Source: Solirubrobacter ginsenosidimutans
GTDB lineage: Bacteria > Actinomycetota > Thermoleophilia > Solirubrobacterales > Solirubrobacteraceae
Reading direction: 5' to 3'
Assembly: GCF_027587205.1 (NCBI RefSeq)
Contig: NZ_JAPDOD010000021.1
Coordinates: 62,001-126,000, forward strand
DNA length: 64,000 nucleotides
Each line of letters opens with the position of its first letter. Position 1 is the first letter of the stretch. The position numbers and the translations under genes are program-made. Below the pieces are notes generated by a model, which was not told where the DNA came from, made no database searches, and saw only the letters and a list, made by a program, of their open reading frames with translations. Positions 51,336 to 60,983 of the stretch are shown piece by piece.

Positions 51336-54194
51336 GTGCTCATCGGCCGCGAGCGCGAGTTCGAGCGGCTCCGCGCGGTGCTCGCCGACGCGGCCGGCGG
51401 GCGTGGCGGCGTGCTGTTGCTCTCCGGCGAGGCCGGCGTCGGCAAGACGCGGCTGGCCGAGGAGGCACTCGGCGCCGGCGCGCCGCGTCTCGTACGCGGC
51501 GCGGCCACGCCCGCCGGGTCGCCGTACGGCCCGGTCGTGGGTGCGTTCCGCGAGTACCTGCGGGCCGTGCCGGGCGGGCTGGACGACTGCGGGCCCTTGC
51601 GCAGCCACCTCGCCGTGCTGCTCCCCGAGCTGGGCGAGGCGCGCGCGAGCGCCGATCGCGCCACGCTCGTAGAGGCGATCCGCTGCGGGCTCGCCCGGCT
51701 CGTCGCGGATCGCCCCGCGGCCGTCCTCCTCGATGACCTCCAGTGGTCCGACGAGGCGACGATCGAGCTGCTCGCGGCGCTCGCGACCGCGCTGCGCGAG
51801 CTGCCGCTGCTGGTCGTCGGGGCCTACCGGTCCGACGAGCTCACGCGGTCGCATCCGCTCCGCCGGCTGCGGCACGATCTGCGGCGCGACCGCGCGCTCG
51901 CGGAGGTCGAGCTGGAGCCGCTGAACGAAGCGCAGACCGGACAGCTGATCGCCCAGCTCGCGGGAACGCCGCCGAGCCCGCGCTTGACGCGGCTGCTGCA
52001 CGACCGCACCGGCGGCACGCCGTTCTTCGTCGAAGAGCTCACCGCGGCGCTGCTGCACGCGGATCGCCTCACGGCGGGCGCCGGCGGGTTGGAGCTCTCG
52101 CTCGATGACGACGTCCCACTGCCCGCGACCGTGCGCGACGCCGTGCTCGTGCGCGTCGCGCCGCTCAGCGACGCCGCCCGCGCCGCCGCCGAGACCGCGG
52201 CGGTCGCGGGCGCCCGGCTCGATCTCGGGATCGTCGCCGGGCTCGCCGGCGAGGCGGGCGTGGGCGAGTTGCTGGCGTGCGGGTTGCTGGTCGAGCGCGA
52301 CGGCGGCACCGCGGCGTTCCGTCACCCGCTCGTGCGCGACGCGATCTACGAGGACGTGCCGTGGCTGCGCCGCCGTGCGCTGCACCGCGCGATCGCGCAA
52401 GAGCTGCAGGCGACCGGCGGCGACTCCGGCGAGGTCGCCGGCCACTGGCTGGCCGCGCGCGATCCGGGGCGGGCGCTCGCCGCGCTGCGCCAGGCGATCG
52501 CCGACCGCGCGGCGGTCCACGCCTACCGCGATGCCACGCGGCTCGGTCGCCAGGCGTTCGAGATCTGGCCGGAGGGCGAGCAGGGGGCCGAGCGGCTCGC
52601 GGCCCTGGAGCAGCACGCCCACTGCGCCGAGCTGGCCGGCGATCTCACCGAGGCGGCGCGCGCCCAGCGCGAGGTCGTCGCCGCGCGCAGGGCGGCCGGC
52701 GCGGGCCGGGCGCTCGCCGACGCCGAGCGGCGGATGGCATCGATCTACGACCTGCAGGGCGACCGTGAGCGCGCGCTGGCCGCGCGCCGTGTCGCGGCGG
52801 AGGCGTTCGCGGCCAACGCGCTGCCCGGCGAGGCCGCGGCCGAGCGGCTCGTCGTCGCGGGCTACCTGCAATCGGCCGGACAGCACGACGAGGCGACCGC
52901 GACGGCGCGCGCCGCACGCGAGGAGGCGCTGCGCGCCGAGCGGCTGGACCTGCAGGCGCGGGCGATGGGCCTGGAGGGCGTCGCTCAAGCCAAGGGCGGC
53001 GCGTTCGCCGAGGGGATCGCGACGATCCAGGAGGGACTCTCGCTCGCGCTCGAGCGGCAGCTGACGCCGGTCGCCGCCGAGGTCTACCAGCGCCTGGGCA
53101 CCGCGAAGGAGATCGCGGGCGACTACACCGGCGCCCGCGACGCGCTCGGCACCGCGCTCGGGCTGTGCGAGGTGTCCGGCGACGGCCTCCAGCACACCTG
53201 CCTGAGCTGCATGGCGTACGTCCTGCGCGAGCTCGGCGAGTGGGATCAGGCACAGGCGCTCTGCGAAGACCTGATCGCGCCAGGGGCGTTGCCCCAGCAG
53301 ACGCTGGTCGCGGACGGCGTCCTCGGCGCGATCGAGGTGTGGCGCGGTCACAGCGCACGGGGCGCGGCGCTCCTCACCCGCTGTCTGGAGACGTCGGCGC
53401 GGCTGAACGTGGTCTCGATGCAATGCGACAGCGCGGCGGCGCTGGCCTGGCTGGCCGCCCGCGAGGGCGATCCGCGCCAGGCGGAGGAGCACTGCCGGAC
53501 CGTGCTCGCGCGCTGGGAGCGCAGTCAGGATCACCACTACGCGGTCTGGGGCCTGCGCTGGTCGGCGGGCTGGCTCGCGGGCAACGGTCGCCTCGAGCTG
53601 GCCCGGGCCTGCACCGAGGCGCTGTCGTCGATCGTGGCGTCTTCCGCGTATCCGGACGCGATGGCGGCGCTCGCCTGCGCGATCGCCGAGACCGCGCTCG
53701 CCGAGGGCGACGCGGATGCCGCGGCCGGGCAGTTCGCCCGCGCCGCCGAGCTGCACGCGGGGCTGAACATCCCCTTCGAGCGCGCTCAGATCCTGGTCCG
53801 CTCGGCCGCGGCGCTCGCGGCGACCGGCGACCGCGACGCCGCGCTCGACCAGCTCGTCGAGGCCCACCGGACCGCGAGCGCGCTGGGCGCCCGGTCATTG
53901 GCGGCGGAGGCGGCCTCGGCGGTCGCCGCGCTCGGGGTGTCGGTGATCGACCACCTCGGCCGCCGCGCCGCCGCCGACCACGAGTCCGCGGGCCTGTCGC
54001 GGCGCGAGGTCGAGGTGGTGCGCCTGGTGGCCCAGGGTCTCACCAACCGCGAGATCGCCGCGCGACTCGTCCTGAGCACGCGCACCGTCGACATGCACGT
54101 CCGCAACATCCTCTCCAAGCTGCGCAGCCGCACCCGCACCGAGGCCGCCGCCCGAGCCGCCGACCTCGGCCTGCTCGACACTGTGTCATCATAA
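51336..54194 (+). CDS. LAL-type LuxR-family ATPase regulator
   Basis: A 952-residue transcription factor. Residues 3-200 hold an AAA/NACHT-like ATPase: Walker A SGEAGVGKT (30-38), Walker B AAVLLDDLQWSD. A TPR-like helical middle follows (EVYQRLGTAKEIAGDYTGARDALG). The C-terminal LuxR helix-turn-helix is LSRREVEVVRLVAQGLTNREIAARL, then TRTVDMHVRNILSKL. LAL regulators bind direct repeats as multimers, so the repeats at 50923-50973 are plausible targets (inference). Confidence 0.9.
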   Translation: MLIGREREFERLRAVLADAAGGRGGVLLLSGEAGVGKTRLAEEALGAGAPRLVRGAATPAGSPYGPVVGAFREYLRAVPGGLDDCGPLRSHLAVLLPELGEARASADRATLVEAIRCGLARLVADRPAAVLLDDLQWSDEATIELLAALATALRELPLLVVGAYRSDELTRSHPLRRLRHDLRRDRALAEVELEPLNEAQTGQLIAQLAGTPPSPRLTRLLHDRTGGTPFFVEELTAALLHADRLTAGAGGLELSLDDDVPLPATVRDAVLVRVAPLSDAARAAAETAAVAGARLDLGIVAGLAGEAGVGELLACGLLVERDGGTAAFRHPLVRDAIYEDVPWLRRRALHRAIAQELQATGGDSGEVAGHWLAARDPGRALAALRQAIADRAAVHAYRDATRLGRQAFEIWPEGEQGAERLAALEQHAHCAELAGDLTEAARAQREVVAARRAAGAGRALADAERRMASIYDLQGDRERALAARRVAAEAFAANALPGEAAAERLVVAGYLQSAGQHDEATATARAAREEALRAERLDLQARAMGLEGVAQAKGGAFAEGIATIQEGLSLALERQLTPVAAEVYQRLGTAKEIAGDYTGARDALGTALGLCEVSGDGLQHTCLSCMAYVLRELGEWDQAQALCEDLIAPGALPQQTLVADGVLGAIEVWRGHSARGAALLTRCLETSARLNVVSMQCDSAAALAWLAAREGDPRQAEEHCRTVLARWERSQDHHYAVWGLRWSAGWLAGNGRLELARACTEALSSIVASSAYPDAMAALACAIAETALAEGDADAAAGQFARAAELHAGLNIPFERAQILVRSAAALAATGDRDAALDQLVEAHRTASALGARSLAAEAASAVAALGVSVIDHLGRRAAADHESAGLSRREVEVVRLVAQGLTNREIAARLVLSTRTVDMHVRNILSKLRSRTRTEAAARAADLGLLDTVSS

Positions 54195-54216
54195 GCGGAC
54201 GATTTCATCCGTTTAT
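54191..54216. promoter_or_regulatory. Dyad upstream of the cupin-TetR pair
   Basis: ATAAGCGGA and TCCGTTTAT pair at 8 of 9 positions with an 8-bp spacer. It starts at the TAA of the LAL gene, 18 bp before the cupin start, and is AT-rich for this genome. Confidence 0.45.
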
Positions 54217-54233
54217 TCGCTGAGGAGGACCAC

Positions 54234-54743
54234 TTGTCCCAACTCGCACCCGATGACGGACGCCGGGCGATGGCGTTCGCCGACCCCGACGATCCGTCAC
54301 TCACGCACCTCGCGGTCGTCGGTGACACCTACACCATCCTGCTGTCCGGCGAGGACACGGACGGGCGCTACGCGCTGATCGACATGCTGATCCCCGCCGG
54401 CGGCGGCCCACCGCCGCACCGGCATGCGTTCGAGGAGATGTTCCACGTCCTCGAGGGCGCCGTCGAGGTCACCGTCCGCGATGTCACGAGCACCGCGCGG
54501 GCCGGGGAGACGGTGAACATCCCCGCCAATGCCCCGCACGCGTTCCGCAACCCGACCGAGCGGACGATCCGGATGCTGTGCATGGTCTCGCCCGCCGGCC
54601 TGGAGCGCTACTTCGCCGAGTTCGGGGACCGCGTGGCAACGCGGACTTCGGCGCCGCCTGAGCTGTCGGAGCGCGAACGCGCGGAGCGCATGCAGCGCGC
54701 GGTCGCGTCCGCGGAGCACTACGGCATGGAGATCCTGCTCTGA
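54234..54743 (+). CDS. Cupin-domain protein
   Basis: A 169-residue single-domain cupin. Metal-ligand motif 1 is PPPHRHAFEEMFHVLEG and motif 2 is NIPANAPHAFRNPT. TTG 54234 is fixed by GAGGAGG six bases upstream. Cupins cover many functions; such stand-alone ones near regulators often bind small molecules or act as dioxygenases. Its end is followed within 17 bp by a TetR gene. Confidence 0.83.
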   Translation: MSQLAPDDGRRAMAFADPDDPSLTHLAVVGDTYTILLSGEDTDGRYALIDMLIPAGGGPPPHRHAFEEMFHVLEGAVEVTVRDVTSTARAGETVNIPANAPHAFRNPTERTIRMLCMVSPAGLERYFAEFGDRVATRTSAPPELSERERAERMQRAVASAEHYGMEILL

Positions 54744-54760
54744 AGCGACGGCGCGACGCC

Positions 54761-55288
54761 GTGGCGAATCGCGAGCGCCTGCTCGACGTCGCGATGACCG
54801 CCGTGCTGCGCGACGGGGAGAAGATCCCGATGGCCACGATCGCCGCCGAGGCGGGTGTCGGCGTCGGCACGCTCTACCGGCACTTCCCGACGCGCGAGCT
54901 GCTGCTCGCCGCGCTCGTCGAGCGCTCCTTCGCGCTCGTGCTGGAGAACGCGCGCCACGCTGCCGCGCTCGACGGCACCGCCCTCGCCGCCGTCCGCGAG
55001 TTCATGCACCGCGCGCTCCGCGACCGCGACCGCTTCGTCCTGCCGCTGCACGGCGGCCCGCCCACGTTGAACGCCGAGATCGCGGCGTTGCGCGCCGAGG
55101 TCCGTGTCGTGCTGCAGACGATCCTCGATCGCGGCGTCGCCGCCGGCGAGGTGCGCGACGACGTCACCCCGATCGACATCATCGTCGCGGCCGCCTTGCT
55201 CTCACGGCCGCTGCCCAATGTCGAGCGATGGGATGACATCGCCGCGCGCCAGATCGAACTGTTCCTCGCGGGGATCAGCCGGCGGTGA
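54761..55288 (+). CDS. TetR-family transcriptional regulator
   Basis: A 175-residue regulator. N-terminus NRERLLDVAMTAVLRDGEKIPM, then IAAEAGVGVGTLYRHFPTRELLLAAL is the helix-turn-helix. GTG 54761 was used; an alternative CTG at 54740 overlapping the cupin stop would give the family-typical LKRRRDA extension. It likely controls the cupin gene and itself through the dyad at 54191-54216. The 3' end overlaps the convergent gene by 14 bp. Confidence 0.83.
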   Translation: MANRERLLDVAMTAVLRDGEKIPMATIAAEAGVGVGTLYRHFPTRELLLAALVERSFALVLENARHAAALDGTALAAVREFMHRALRDRDRFVLPLHGGPPTLNAEIAALRAEVRVVLQTILDRGVAAGEVRDDVTPIDIIVAAALLSRPLPNVERWDDIAARQIELFLAGISRR

Positions 55289-56579
55289 CGCGGACCGCGC
55301 GAGCCTTGACCGCCGCGATGGTCGCGGTTCCCGCGAACGCCGCCGTGATCGAGATCGAACCCTTCCGTGGTGCCGTCAGCGTCGTCTTGAACTGGCATGC
55401 CGAGTTGAGGCTCACGGTCTTGCGAGCGACGCGCTTGGCCTTGAGCTTGGCGTCGATCGTCACCTTGCCTCCGCAGCCTTCGGCCTTCGCGACCGTGCTC
55501 GGCAACTGCAGCGTGCCCGAGACCGTGAAGCGGTACGGCGCCTGCCTGTCGCGCTTGGGAGCGACCTTGATCGAGAGCGCGCGTGGCGCAGCCGGCCTCG
55601 TCGACGCCGGAGTGGTGGTGAGCGGGGTGACGGTCTCGTCGAGCGCCGCGTCGGAGGCGAGGAAGTCGTCGTCACCGGTGAAGTGCGCCGTGACGTGGTG
55701 AACACCCGCGGTCGCGAACGTCCGCGTGAAGCCGACCGTGCTCCCGTCGCCGTCCAGCGTGATCGCGCCTGGCACGGCTTGGCCGTCGACGGCGGAGGAG
55801 AGGACGCCGCTCGGCCACCAGTTGCTCGGGTCGAGCGAGTTCACGAACAGGCTGAACGCGACAGGCTGGCCGATCACGACGGGGTTGGGCGATGCCGTGA
55901 GCGCGATCACCGTACCCGCCTGGTTCACGGACACGCTCGCACTGCCGGAGCTGGTGGTGTAGTTGCCGTCGCCCGGGTACACGGCGACGAGCGTGAACGC
56001 GAACGCGGGGAGCTCGACGACGCGGCGCGAGACACCGTTGTCGAGGGCGGCGTCGCCGAGTCGCACGCCGTTGACGAAGTACGACACGGACCCTGTCGGG
56101 GGCCCGAGCGGATTCGCCGGCCCCACCGTGGTCTGGATCGCGATGTCCTGCCCTGCCACACCGGTCGTATCGGGCGTGACCCGCAGGAGTGTGGTCGTGG
56201 TGGCCTGGATGACCGTCAGCGACGTCGAGCCGTCGCTGCCGAGGAAGCCGGGCGCCGGGAGGTACTTGGCGAGGACGGGATGCGTCCCGGTGCGCAGCGC
56301 CCCGGTCTGGAGCTGCGCGGAGTGGCCGGACAGCGCGACCGGGCTGCCGATCGGCGCGCCGTCGAGCGAGAACTGGACCGAGCCGAGCGGCACGGCGGCC
56401 GGCGTCGTGGTGTCATCGACGGTGGCGGTCAGGGTGGCCGTCTGCCCGTGAGCCGGCTGCGTCGCCGGCGTGGTGACCGTCGTCGTGGTCTGGTCGTCGG
56501 CGGCCGCGACGGCGGGCGCGCCGAAGAGAGCGAGCGCGGCGACGATCCACGCGGCCGCGCCAACCTGCGAGAGGTGCAT
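55275..56579 (-). CDS. Secreted protein with bacterial Ig-like domains
   Basis: A 434-residue precursor with signal peptide (MHLSQVGAAAWIVAALALFG). Three Ig-like repeats of about 90 residues follow, each with a TPATxxxGQ-TxT opening and a GSV-YF/VQF-DG core: VPLGSVQFSLDGAPIG, PTGSVSYFVNGVRLG and the FTGDDDF unit. A last domain has two cysteines (EGCGGK, NSACQF). Likely an extracellular or surface adhesion/structural protein. GAGG lies before ATG 56579. Confidence 0.75.
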   Translation of the reverse strand: MHLSQVGAAAWIVAALALFGAPAVAAADDQTTTTVTTPATQPAHGQTATLTATVDDTTTPAAVPLGSVQFSLDGAPIGSPVALSGHSAQLQTGALRTGTHPVLAKYLPAPGFLGSDGSTSLTVIQATTTTLLRVTPDTTGVAGQDIAIQTTVGPANPLGPPTGSVSYFVNGVRLGDAALDNGVSRRVVELPAFAFTLVAVYPGDGNYTTSSGSASVSVNQAGTVIALTASPNPVVIGQPVAFSLFVNSLDPSNWWPSGVLSSAVDGQAVPGAITLDGDGSTVGFTRTFATAGVHHVTAHFTGDDDFLASDAALDETVTPLTTTPASTRPAAPRALSIKVAPKRDRQAPYRFTVSGTLQLPSTVAKAEGCGGKVTIDAKLKAKRVARKTVSLNSACQFKTTLTAPRKGSISITAAFAGTATIAAVKARAVRVTAG

Positions 56580-56799
56580 GGTTGACCTCACTACTCGTTG
56601 AGTTGACGCCCGCGACGCTATGCCCGGGCGCAGGACACGGCATCGGGCGAACACCCGAACTTCCCGCGCTCGGACGCCCTATATCACCGGGCTCATCCGG
56701 GAGGAGGAGCGGGGGCGCCGGAATCTCGGCCTTGCGGAGGAGGGCCGACGGTGCCCCGGTCCGACGACAGGCCCGGTGCGCGGCCGGAGACTCGTGGGC

Positions 56800-58593
56800 A
56801 TGCCCCGAATTCGACTCACCGTGGCCGCGCTACTGCTCGGCGGCCTCGCGTTCAGCGCCGCCGCGCAGGCCGACACCGCGTGTCCGGATGGTGCCCGCTG
56901 CGCGCACCTCACCGTGCCGCTCGACCGCAGCGACCTCAGCCAGGGGACGATCGACGTCGCCTATGCGCTCCTGCCCCGCACCGATACGAGCCGCCCCGCG
57001 CTCGGGACGATCGTCCCGAATCCCGGCGGCCCGGGGCAATCCACGATCGCCAGTGCGGGGCTGTACACGGGGGCGCTGACGCCGCTGCGCAAGCGACGTG
57101 ACCTGTTGCTGATCGATCCTCGCGGCACGGGGCAGTCGGGCGCGCTGCCGTGCCCGAGCCTCGCCGCGCGCGACCCGCTGTCACTCGACTACGCCGGGGT
57201 GCAGGCGGTGTGCGCGGCGGACACCGGTCCGCGTGCACGCTTCTATGGCTCGGCCGCCGTCGCCGATGACATCGACGCCGTGCGCGCGTCGCTCGGCGTC
57301 GACAAGCTCGACCTCTGGGGCGACTCCTACGGCACCTACCTGATGCCGGTCTACGCCGCACGCCATCCGCAGCACGTGCGCTCGATCGTCCTCGACGGGG
57401 CGTACCCGATCGCCTTCGACCCGTGGGGTCGCGACGTCCTGCGCGGCACGCGCCGGGTCATCGGGCTCGTGTGTGAGCGCACGCGGCGCTGCTCGGGGCC
57501 GCGCGTGCTCGAGCAGATCGAGCAGCTCGCGCGGCGCCTGCGCCGCCACCCGGTGCACTTCAGCGCCGAGAGCCCGATCGGGCGCGTGCCGCTGAGCATC
57601 GGCGAGCGCGAGCTCGCCAACGTCGTCTATGGCGGCGGCCACCCCGAGGTGTACGGCTTGCTGCCCGCCGCCGTCGCCGCCGCGCTCGACCACGACTACG
57701 CGCCGCTGCAGCGGATGGTGGCGGTCGACCGGATCGGCCAGGCCGGCTCGCTGCTGCTCGACCCCTCCGTGGTCAGCTTCGGCGGCCAGACGGCGACCAC
57801 GTGCCATGACTACCCGCGTCCGTTCAGCCTCGCCGCCACCCCCGCCGAGCGGCGCGCCGCGTATGACACCGCTCTCGCCGCGCTCGACCCGGCGCAGTTC
57901 GCGCCGTTCTCACCGGACGCGTGGCTGAGCACCGGCATCGAGGGCGGCCCGAAGTGCCTGGACGCGATCGCCGACCCGACCGCCGGCTCGCCCGTGCAGG
58001 GCCTGGCGATGCCCGACGTGCCCGTGCTGGTCCAGTCCGGCGACCTCGACACCAACACGCCGATCGAGCAGGGACGGCTCGCGGCCGCCCAGTTCGCCCA
58101 CCCGATCAGAGGCATCGTCGCCAACGCCGGGCACACGCCGGACCTGCAGCCCTGCGGCGTGGCCATGGCGATCGACTTCATCGAGCACCTGACGACCGAC
58201 CCGGACCGCTGCCGGCACGCCGGCCGGCCGCCCGTGGTCGCCGGCCGCCCAGCGCGGCGGGCCGCGGAGCTCGCGTCCGGGCCGGTGCGGCGCGCGGTCG
58301 CCGTCGCGGTGGCGACGCTCGCCGACGCGCGGACGGCCGCCACGTACAGCGGCATGACGGGTTCGCTCGACGCCCTCCGCGGCGGGACCTACGTCGTGAG
58401 CGAGAAGCGGGTGCGCTTCGCCGGCGCCCGCGTGGTGAGCGACGCCAGGGCCGACGGCACGTTCGCGGTCGGCACCGGGATCGCGCGGCTGCGGTTGCGC
58501 GGTCCAGGCGTGCCACACGCCGTGCTCACGCTCACCGCCACGCGGGCCACCGGGACCGTGGCGGGCCGCCGCGTCGCGGTTCGCCTCCCGTAG
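56800..58593 (+). CDS. Secreted alpha/beta hydrolase (tripeptidyl aminopeptidase-like)
   Basis: A 597-residue precursor with signal peptide MPRIRLTVAALLLGGLAFSAAAQA. The catalytic triad is visible: Ser in LWGDSYGTYL, Asp in QSGDLDTNTP, His in NAGHTPDLQPC. NPGGPGQS is the oxyanion part and the cap is inserted after the nucleophile. Cysteines early (CPDGARC) suit a secreted S33 protease of the SlpD/TAP type. An extra beta-rich C-terminus (about 480-597) is unusual. GGAG lies before GTG 56794, an alternative start. Confidence 0.8.
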   Translation: MPRIRLTVAALLLGGLAFSAAAQADTACPDGARCAHLTVPLDRSDLSQGTIDVAYALLPRTDTSRPALGTIVPNPGGPGQSTIASAGLYTGALTPLRKRRDLLLIDPRGTGQSGALPCPSLAARDPLSLDYAGVQAVCAADTGPRARFYGSAAVADDIDAVRASLGVDKLDLWGDSYGTYLMPVYAARHPQHVRSIVLDGAYPIAFDPWGRDVLRGTRRVIGLVCERTRRCSGPRVLEQIEQLARRLRRHPVHFSAESPIGRVPLSIGERELANVVYGGGHPEVYGLLPAAVAAALDHDYAPLQRMVAVDRIGQAGSLLLDPSVVSFGGQTATTCHDYPRPFSLAATPAERRAAYDTALAALDPAQFAPFSPDAWLSTGIEGGPKCLDAIADPTAGSPVQGLAMPDVPVLVQSGDLDTNTPIEQGRLAAAQFAHPIRGIVANAGHTPDLQPCGVAMAIDFIEHLTTDPDRCRHAGRPPVVAGRPARRAAELASGPVRRAVAVAVATLADARTAATYSGMTGSLDALRGGTYVVSEKRVRFAGARVVSDARADGTFAVGTGIARLRLRGPGVPHAVLTLTATRATGTVAGRRVAVRLP

Positions 58594-58637
58594 TCGCGTC
58601 CGATTGGCGCGCCGGGCGGCTACGTTCGGCGCAACCC

Positions 58638-59135
58638 ATGCAGCTGCGAACCTTCATCACCACCACATCCGCCGTCGCCGCGCTCGTCGCGCCGGCGGCG
58701 GCGCAGGCACAGGCCGGCGGCGACACGGGCGTCGGCGGCGACGTCCACAGCTTCATGGAGCTGTCGCTCACGCAGCCGGCCCAGGGGTTTGCCGCGTTCG
58801 CGCGGGCGAAGTCCTATGAGATGTCGATCGTCGCGCGGGCGACCGCGACCGACGCCCCGAGCTCGCTGTCGATCGCCGACGGTGACGTCGTCAGCGGGTC
58901 CAAGGCCGGGCACCTCACGATCGGCGCCAAGCGCCTCTCCGCGCCGCTCGAGGCCGCGGTCGGGAAGGGAGCCTTCATGCCGCTCGGCAGCTCCGTCGAC
59001 CCGCTGCTGGTGCGGTGGTCGAGCATCACGGCCCGCGCCACGGCGACGGTCAAGCTGCGCCAGCGGGTCACGGCCAAGCGCACCGGCAGCTACCGCAAGC
59101 TCGTCCTGGTCACGCTGTCGAGCGAAACGCCCTAG
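58638..59135 (+). CDS. Secreted protein of unknown function
   Basis: A 165-residue precursor. A signal peptide (FITTTSAVAALVAPAAAQA) precedes a domain of alternating short beta strands (SLTQPAQGFAAFARAKSYEMSIVARATATD, then SIADGDVVSGSKAGHLT) of unknown family, ending with basic residues. It recalls a conserved actinobacterial secreted family but I cannot name it. Confidence 0.6.
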   Translation: MQLRTFITTTSAVAALVAPAAAQAQAGGDTGVGGDVHSFMELSLTQPAQGFAAFARAKSYEMSIVARATATDAPSSLSIADGDVVSGSKAGHLTIGAKRLSAPLEAAVGKGAFMPLGSSVDPLLVRWSSITARATATVKLRQRVTAKRTGSYRKLVLVTLSSETP

Positions 59136-59178
59136 ACTCGGCCGCGTTGGGCGGCCCGAGCAGCGGGGGACGTGAAGC

Positions 59179-59658
59179 GTGACGACCGAGATCGCGCGGT
59201 TCATGCGCAGGCTCGAGACGCTGTGGGATGAGCACGTGGCGGCGCTCTTGGAACGCCGTGACGTCGACGCGGCGATGCGCGACATGACGGCGGCCCCATC
59301 CGTCCGGCACCTCCCCACGATGACCGGCGCCGACGGCCGATCGGCGGTCGATCGCTTCTACCGCGAAGCGCTGCTGCCGCATCTGCCCGGCGAGCTCGGG
59401 TTGACTCGGCGCTCACGGACCGTGGATCGCTTCCACCTCGTCGACGAGCTCACGGTCTCGTTCCTGCACGACTGCGAGCTGGCTTGGCTGCTCCCGGGAA
59501 TCGGGCCCACCGGGCGCCGCGCGTCCGTGGCCGCGATCGTCATCGTCGACTTCGAACGCGGCGCCATCGCGTCCCAGCGGACGCTGTGGGACGGCGCCTC
59601 GCTGGCGACGCAACTGGGCGTGGGGATCAATGGCGATCCTGTTCGTGACCGGGGTTGA
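59179..59658 (+). CDS. SnoaL/NTF2-like protein
   Basis: A 159-residue protein with FMRRLETLWDEHVAALLERRDVDAAM at the start and repeated ITV-type strands ending IVIVDFERGAIASQRTLW, matching NTF2-like ester cyclases or isomerases. GTG 59179 starts the frame. It overlaps the following dehydrogenase by 29 bp, so both may be coupled. Substrate unknown. Confidence 0.6.
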   Translation: MTTEIARFMRRLETLWDEHVAALLERRDVDAAMRDMTAAPSVRHLPTMTGADGRSAVDRFYREALLPHLPGELGLTRRSRTVDRFHLVDELTVSFLHDCELAWLLPGIGPTGRRASVAAIVIVDFERGAIASQRTLWDGASLATQLGVGINGDPVRDRG

Positions 59659-60538
59659 GGACCCCGCGACGTGGGTGCCGGCGTTGCGCGCCCGGCTGCC
59701 CGAGGCGCGCGTGTACACCGAGGCGGACGCGTTCGACCGGCGCGAGATCGAGATCGCCGTCGTGGCCGCGCCCCGGGCGGGCGCGCTGCGCGACCTGCCG
59801 GGCCTGCGCCTGGTGCAGTCGCTGTGGATGGGGGTCGACGGCCTGGTCGCGGATCCGACCGTGCCGCGCGGGGTGCCGATCGCGCGCATGGTGGACCCGG
59901 AGATGACGAGCCAGATGCCCGAGGCGGCGCTGGCGCACGTGCTGCACCTGCATCGCCTCCACGACGTCTACGCCCGCCAGCAGCGCGAGCGCGAGTGGCG
60001 GCAGTGGCCGCAGCCGCTCGCGGGCCGGCGCGGCGTCGGGGTGCTGGGCCTGGGGCAGCTCGGCGCGCGTACGGCCGCGGTGCTCGCCGCGGCCGGCTTC
60101 CGTGTGCACGGCTTCAGCCGCAGCCCCAAGCGCATCGACGGCGTCGAGACGCACACCGTGCTCGCCGCGAGCGAGATCCTCGTGAACCTGCTGCCGCTGA
60201 CGGCCGGGACGCGCGGCCTCCTCGACGCGCCGCGCCTGGCTTGGCTCCCGCACGGCGCGTGCGTGGTGAACCTCGGCCGCGGCGAGCACATCGTCGACGC
60301 CGACCTGCTGGCGGCGCTCGACGCCGGCCGCCTCCGGCATGCCGTCCTCGACGTCTTCGACCAGGAGCCGCTCCCTCCGGACCATCCGTACTGGACGCAT
60401 CCCGCGGTCACCGTGATGCCACACGTCGCGGCGCAGTCCACGCCGGAGAGCTGCCTTCCGGTCGTCGCGGAGAACGTCCGCCGCCTGGCCGCGGGCGAGG
60501 CGCTGCTGCACCTCGTCGACCGCGACTCGGGCTACTAG
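59630..60538 (+). CDS. D-2-hydroxyacid dehydrogenase (GhrA-like)
   Basis: A 302-residue NAD(P)-dependent reductase of glyoxylate/2-oxoacids. The nucleotide motif GVLGLGQLGARTA, catalytic Arg in VNLGRGEHI, Glu in VFDQEPLPPDHPYW and His in MPHVAAQS are all present. Shorter than PGDH-type enzymes and typical of GhrA. The start overlaps the previous gene by 29 bp. Confidence 0.88.
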   Translation: MAILFVTGVEDPATWVPALRARLPEARVYTEADAFDRREIEIAVVAAPRAGALRDLPGLRLVQSLWMGVDGLVADPTVPRGVPIARMVDPEMTSQMPEAALAHVLHLHRLHDVYARQQREREWRQWPQPLAGRRGVGVLGLGQLGARTAAVLAAAGFRVHGFSRSPKRIDGVETHTVLAASEILVNLLPLTAGTRGLLDAPRLAWLPHGACVVNLGRGEHIVDADLLAALDAGRLRHAVLDVFDQEPLPPDHPYWTHPAVTVMPHVAAQSTPESCLPVVAENVRRLAAGEALLHLVDRDSGY

Positions 60539-60565
60539 CGGTCGCCGTCCTGGCAAGATCGCGGC

Positions 60566-60919
60566 ATGGAACGTGTGCTTGGAATCGGTGGGTACTTCAT
60601 CCGGGCCGCCGACCCGGCGGCGCTGGGCGCGTGGTATCGCGACTGCCTCGGCCTGGACGCCGATGCGAACGGCCTCTGGCGTCAGGGCGAAGGCCCGACC
60701 GTGTTCGCGACCTTCGAGTCTGAGACCGACTACTTCGGGTCTCGCGGGCAGCAGACGATGCTCAATTTCCGGGTCGGGGACCTGGATGCGATGCTCGCGC
60801 AGTTGCGCGCCAAGGGAGCGGACGTGGCGGAGGCGACGCAGGACATGGAGGGCGTCGGCCGATTCGGTTGGGTCACCGACCCTGACGGCAATCGGGTCGA
60901 GCTGTGGGAGCCTGCCTGA
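60566..60919 (+). CDS. VOC-family (glyoxalase-like) protein
   Basis: A 117-residue vicinal-oxygen-chelate protein: GGYFIRAADPAALGAWYRDCLGL, FRVGDLDAMLAQLRAKGADV and the typical end WVTDPDGNRVELWEP. Metal ligands are plausible but the substrate is unknown. CAAGAT lies six bases before ATG 60566. Same orientation as the neighbouring dehydrogenase. Confidence 0.85.
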   Translation: MERVLGIGGYFIRAADPAALGAWYRDCLGLDADANGLWRQGEGPTVFATFESETDYFGSRGQQTMLNFRVGDLDAMLAQLRAKGADVAEATQDMEGVGRFGWVTDPDGNRVELWEPA

Positions 60920-60983
60920 GGGCGCGGTGGGTGGGAGTGACAGGGGCAGGCTGCGGGCCACGCCGGGGGATACCGTGACCGGC

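Noticed and set aside
51183..53867. An 894-codon open frame antisense to the LAL regulator
   Set aside because: Arg/Leu/Ala-rich shadow of the real gene.
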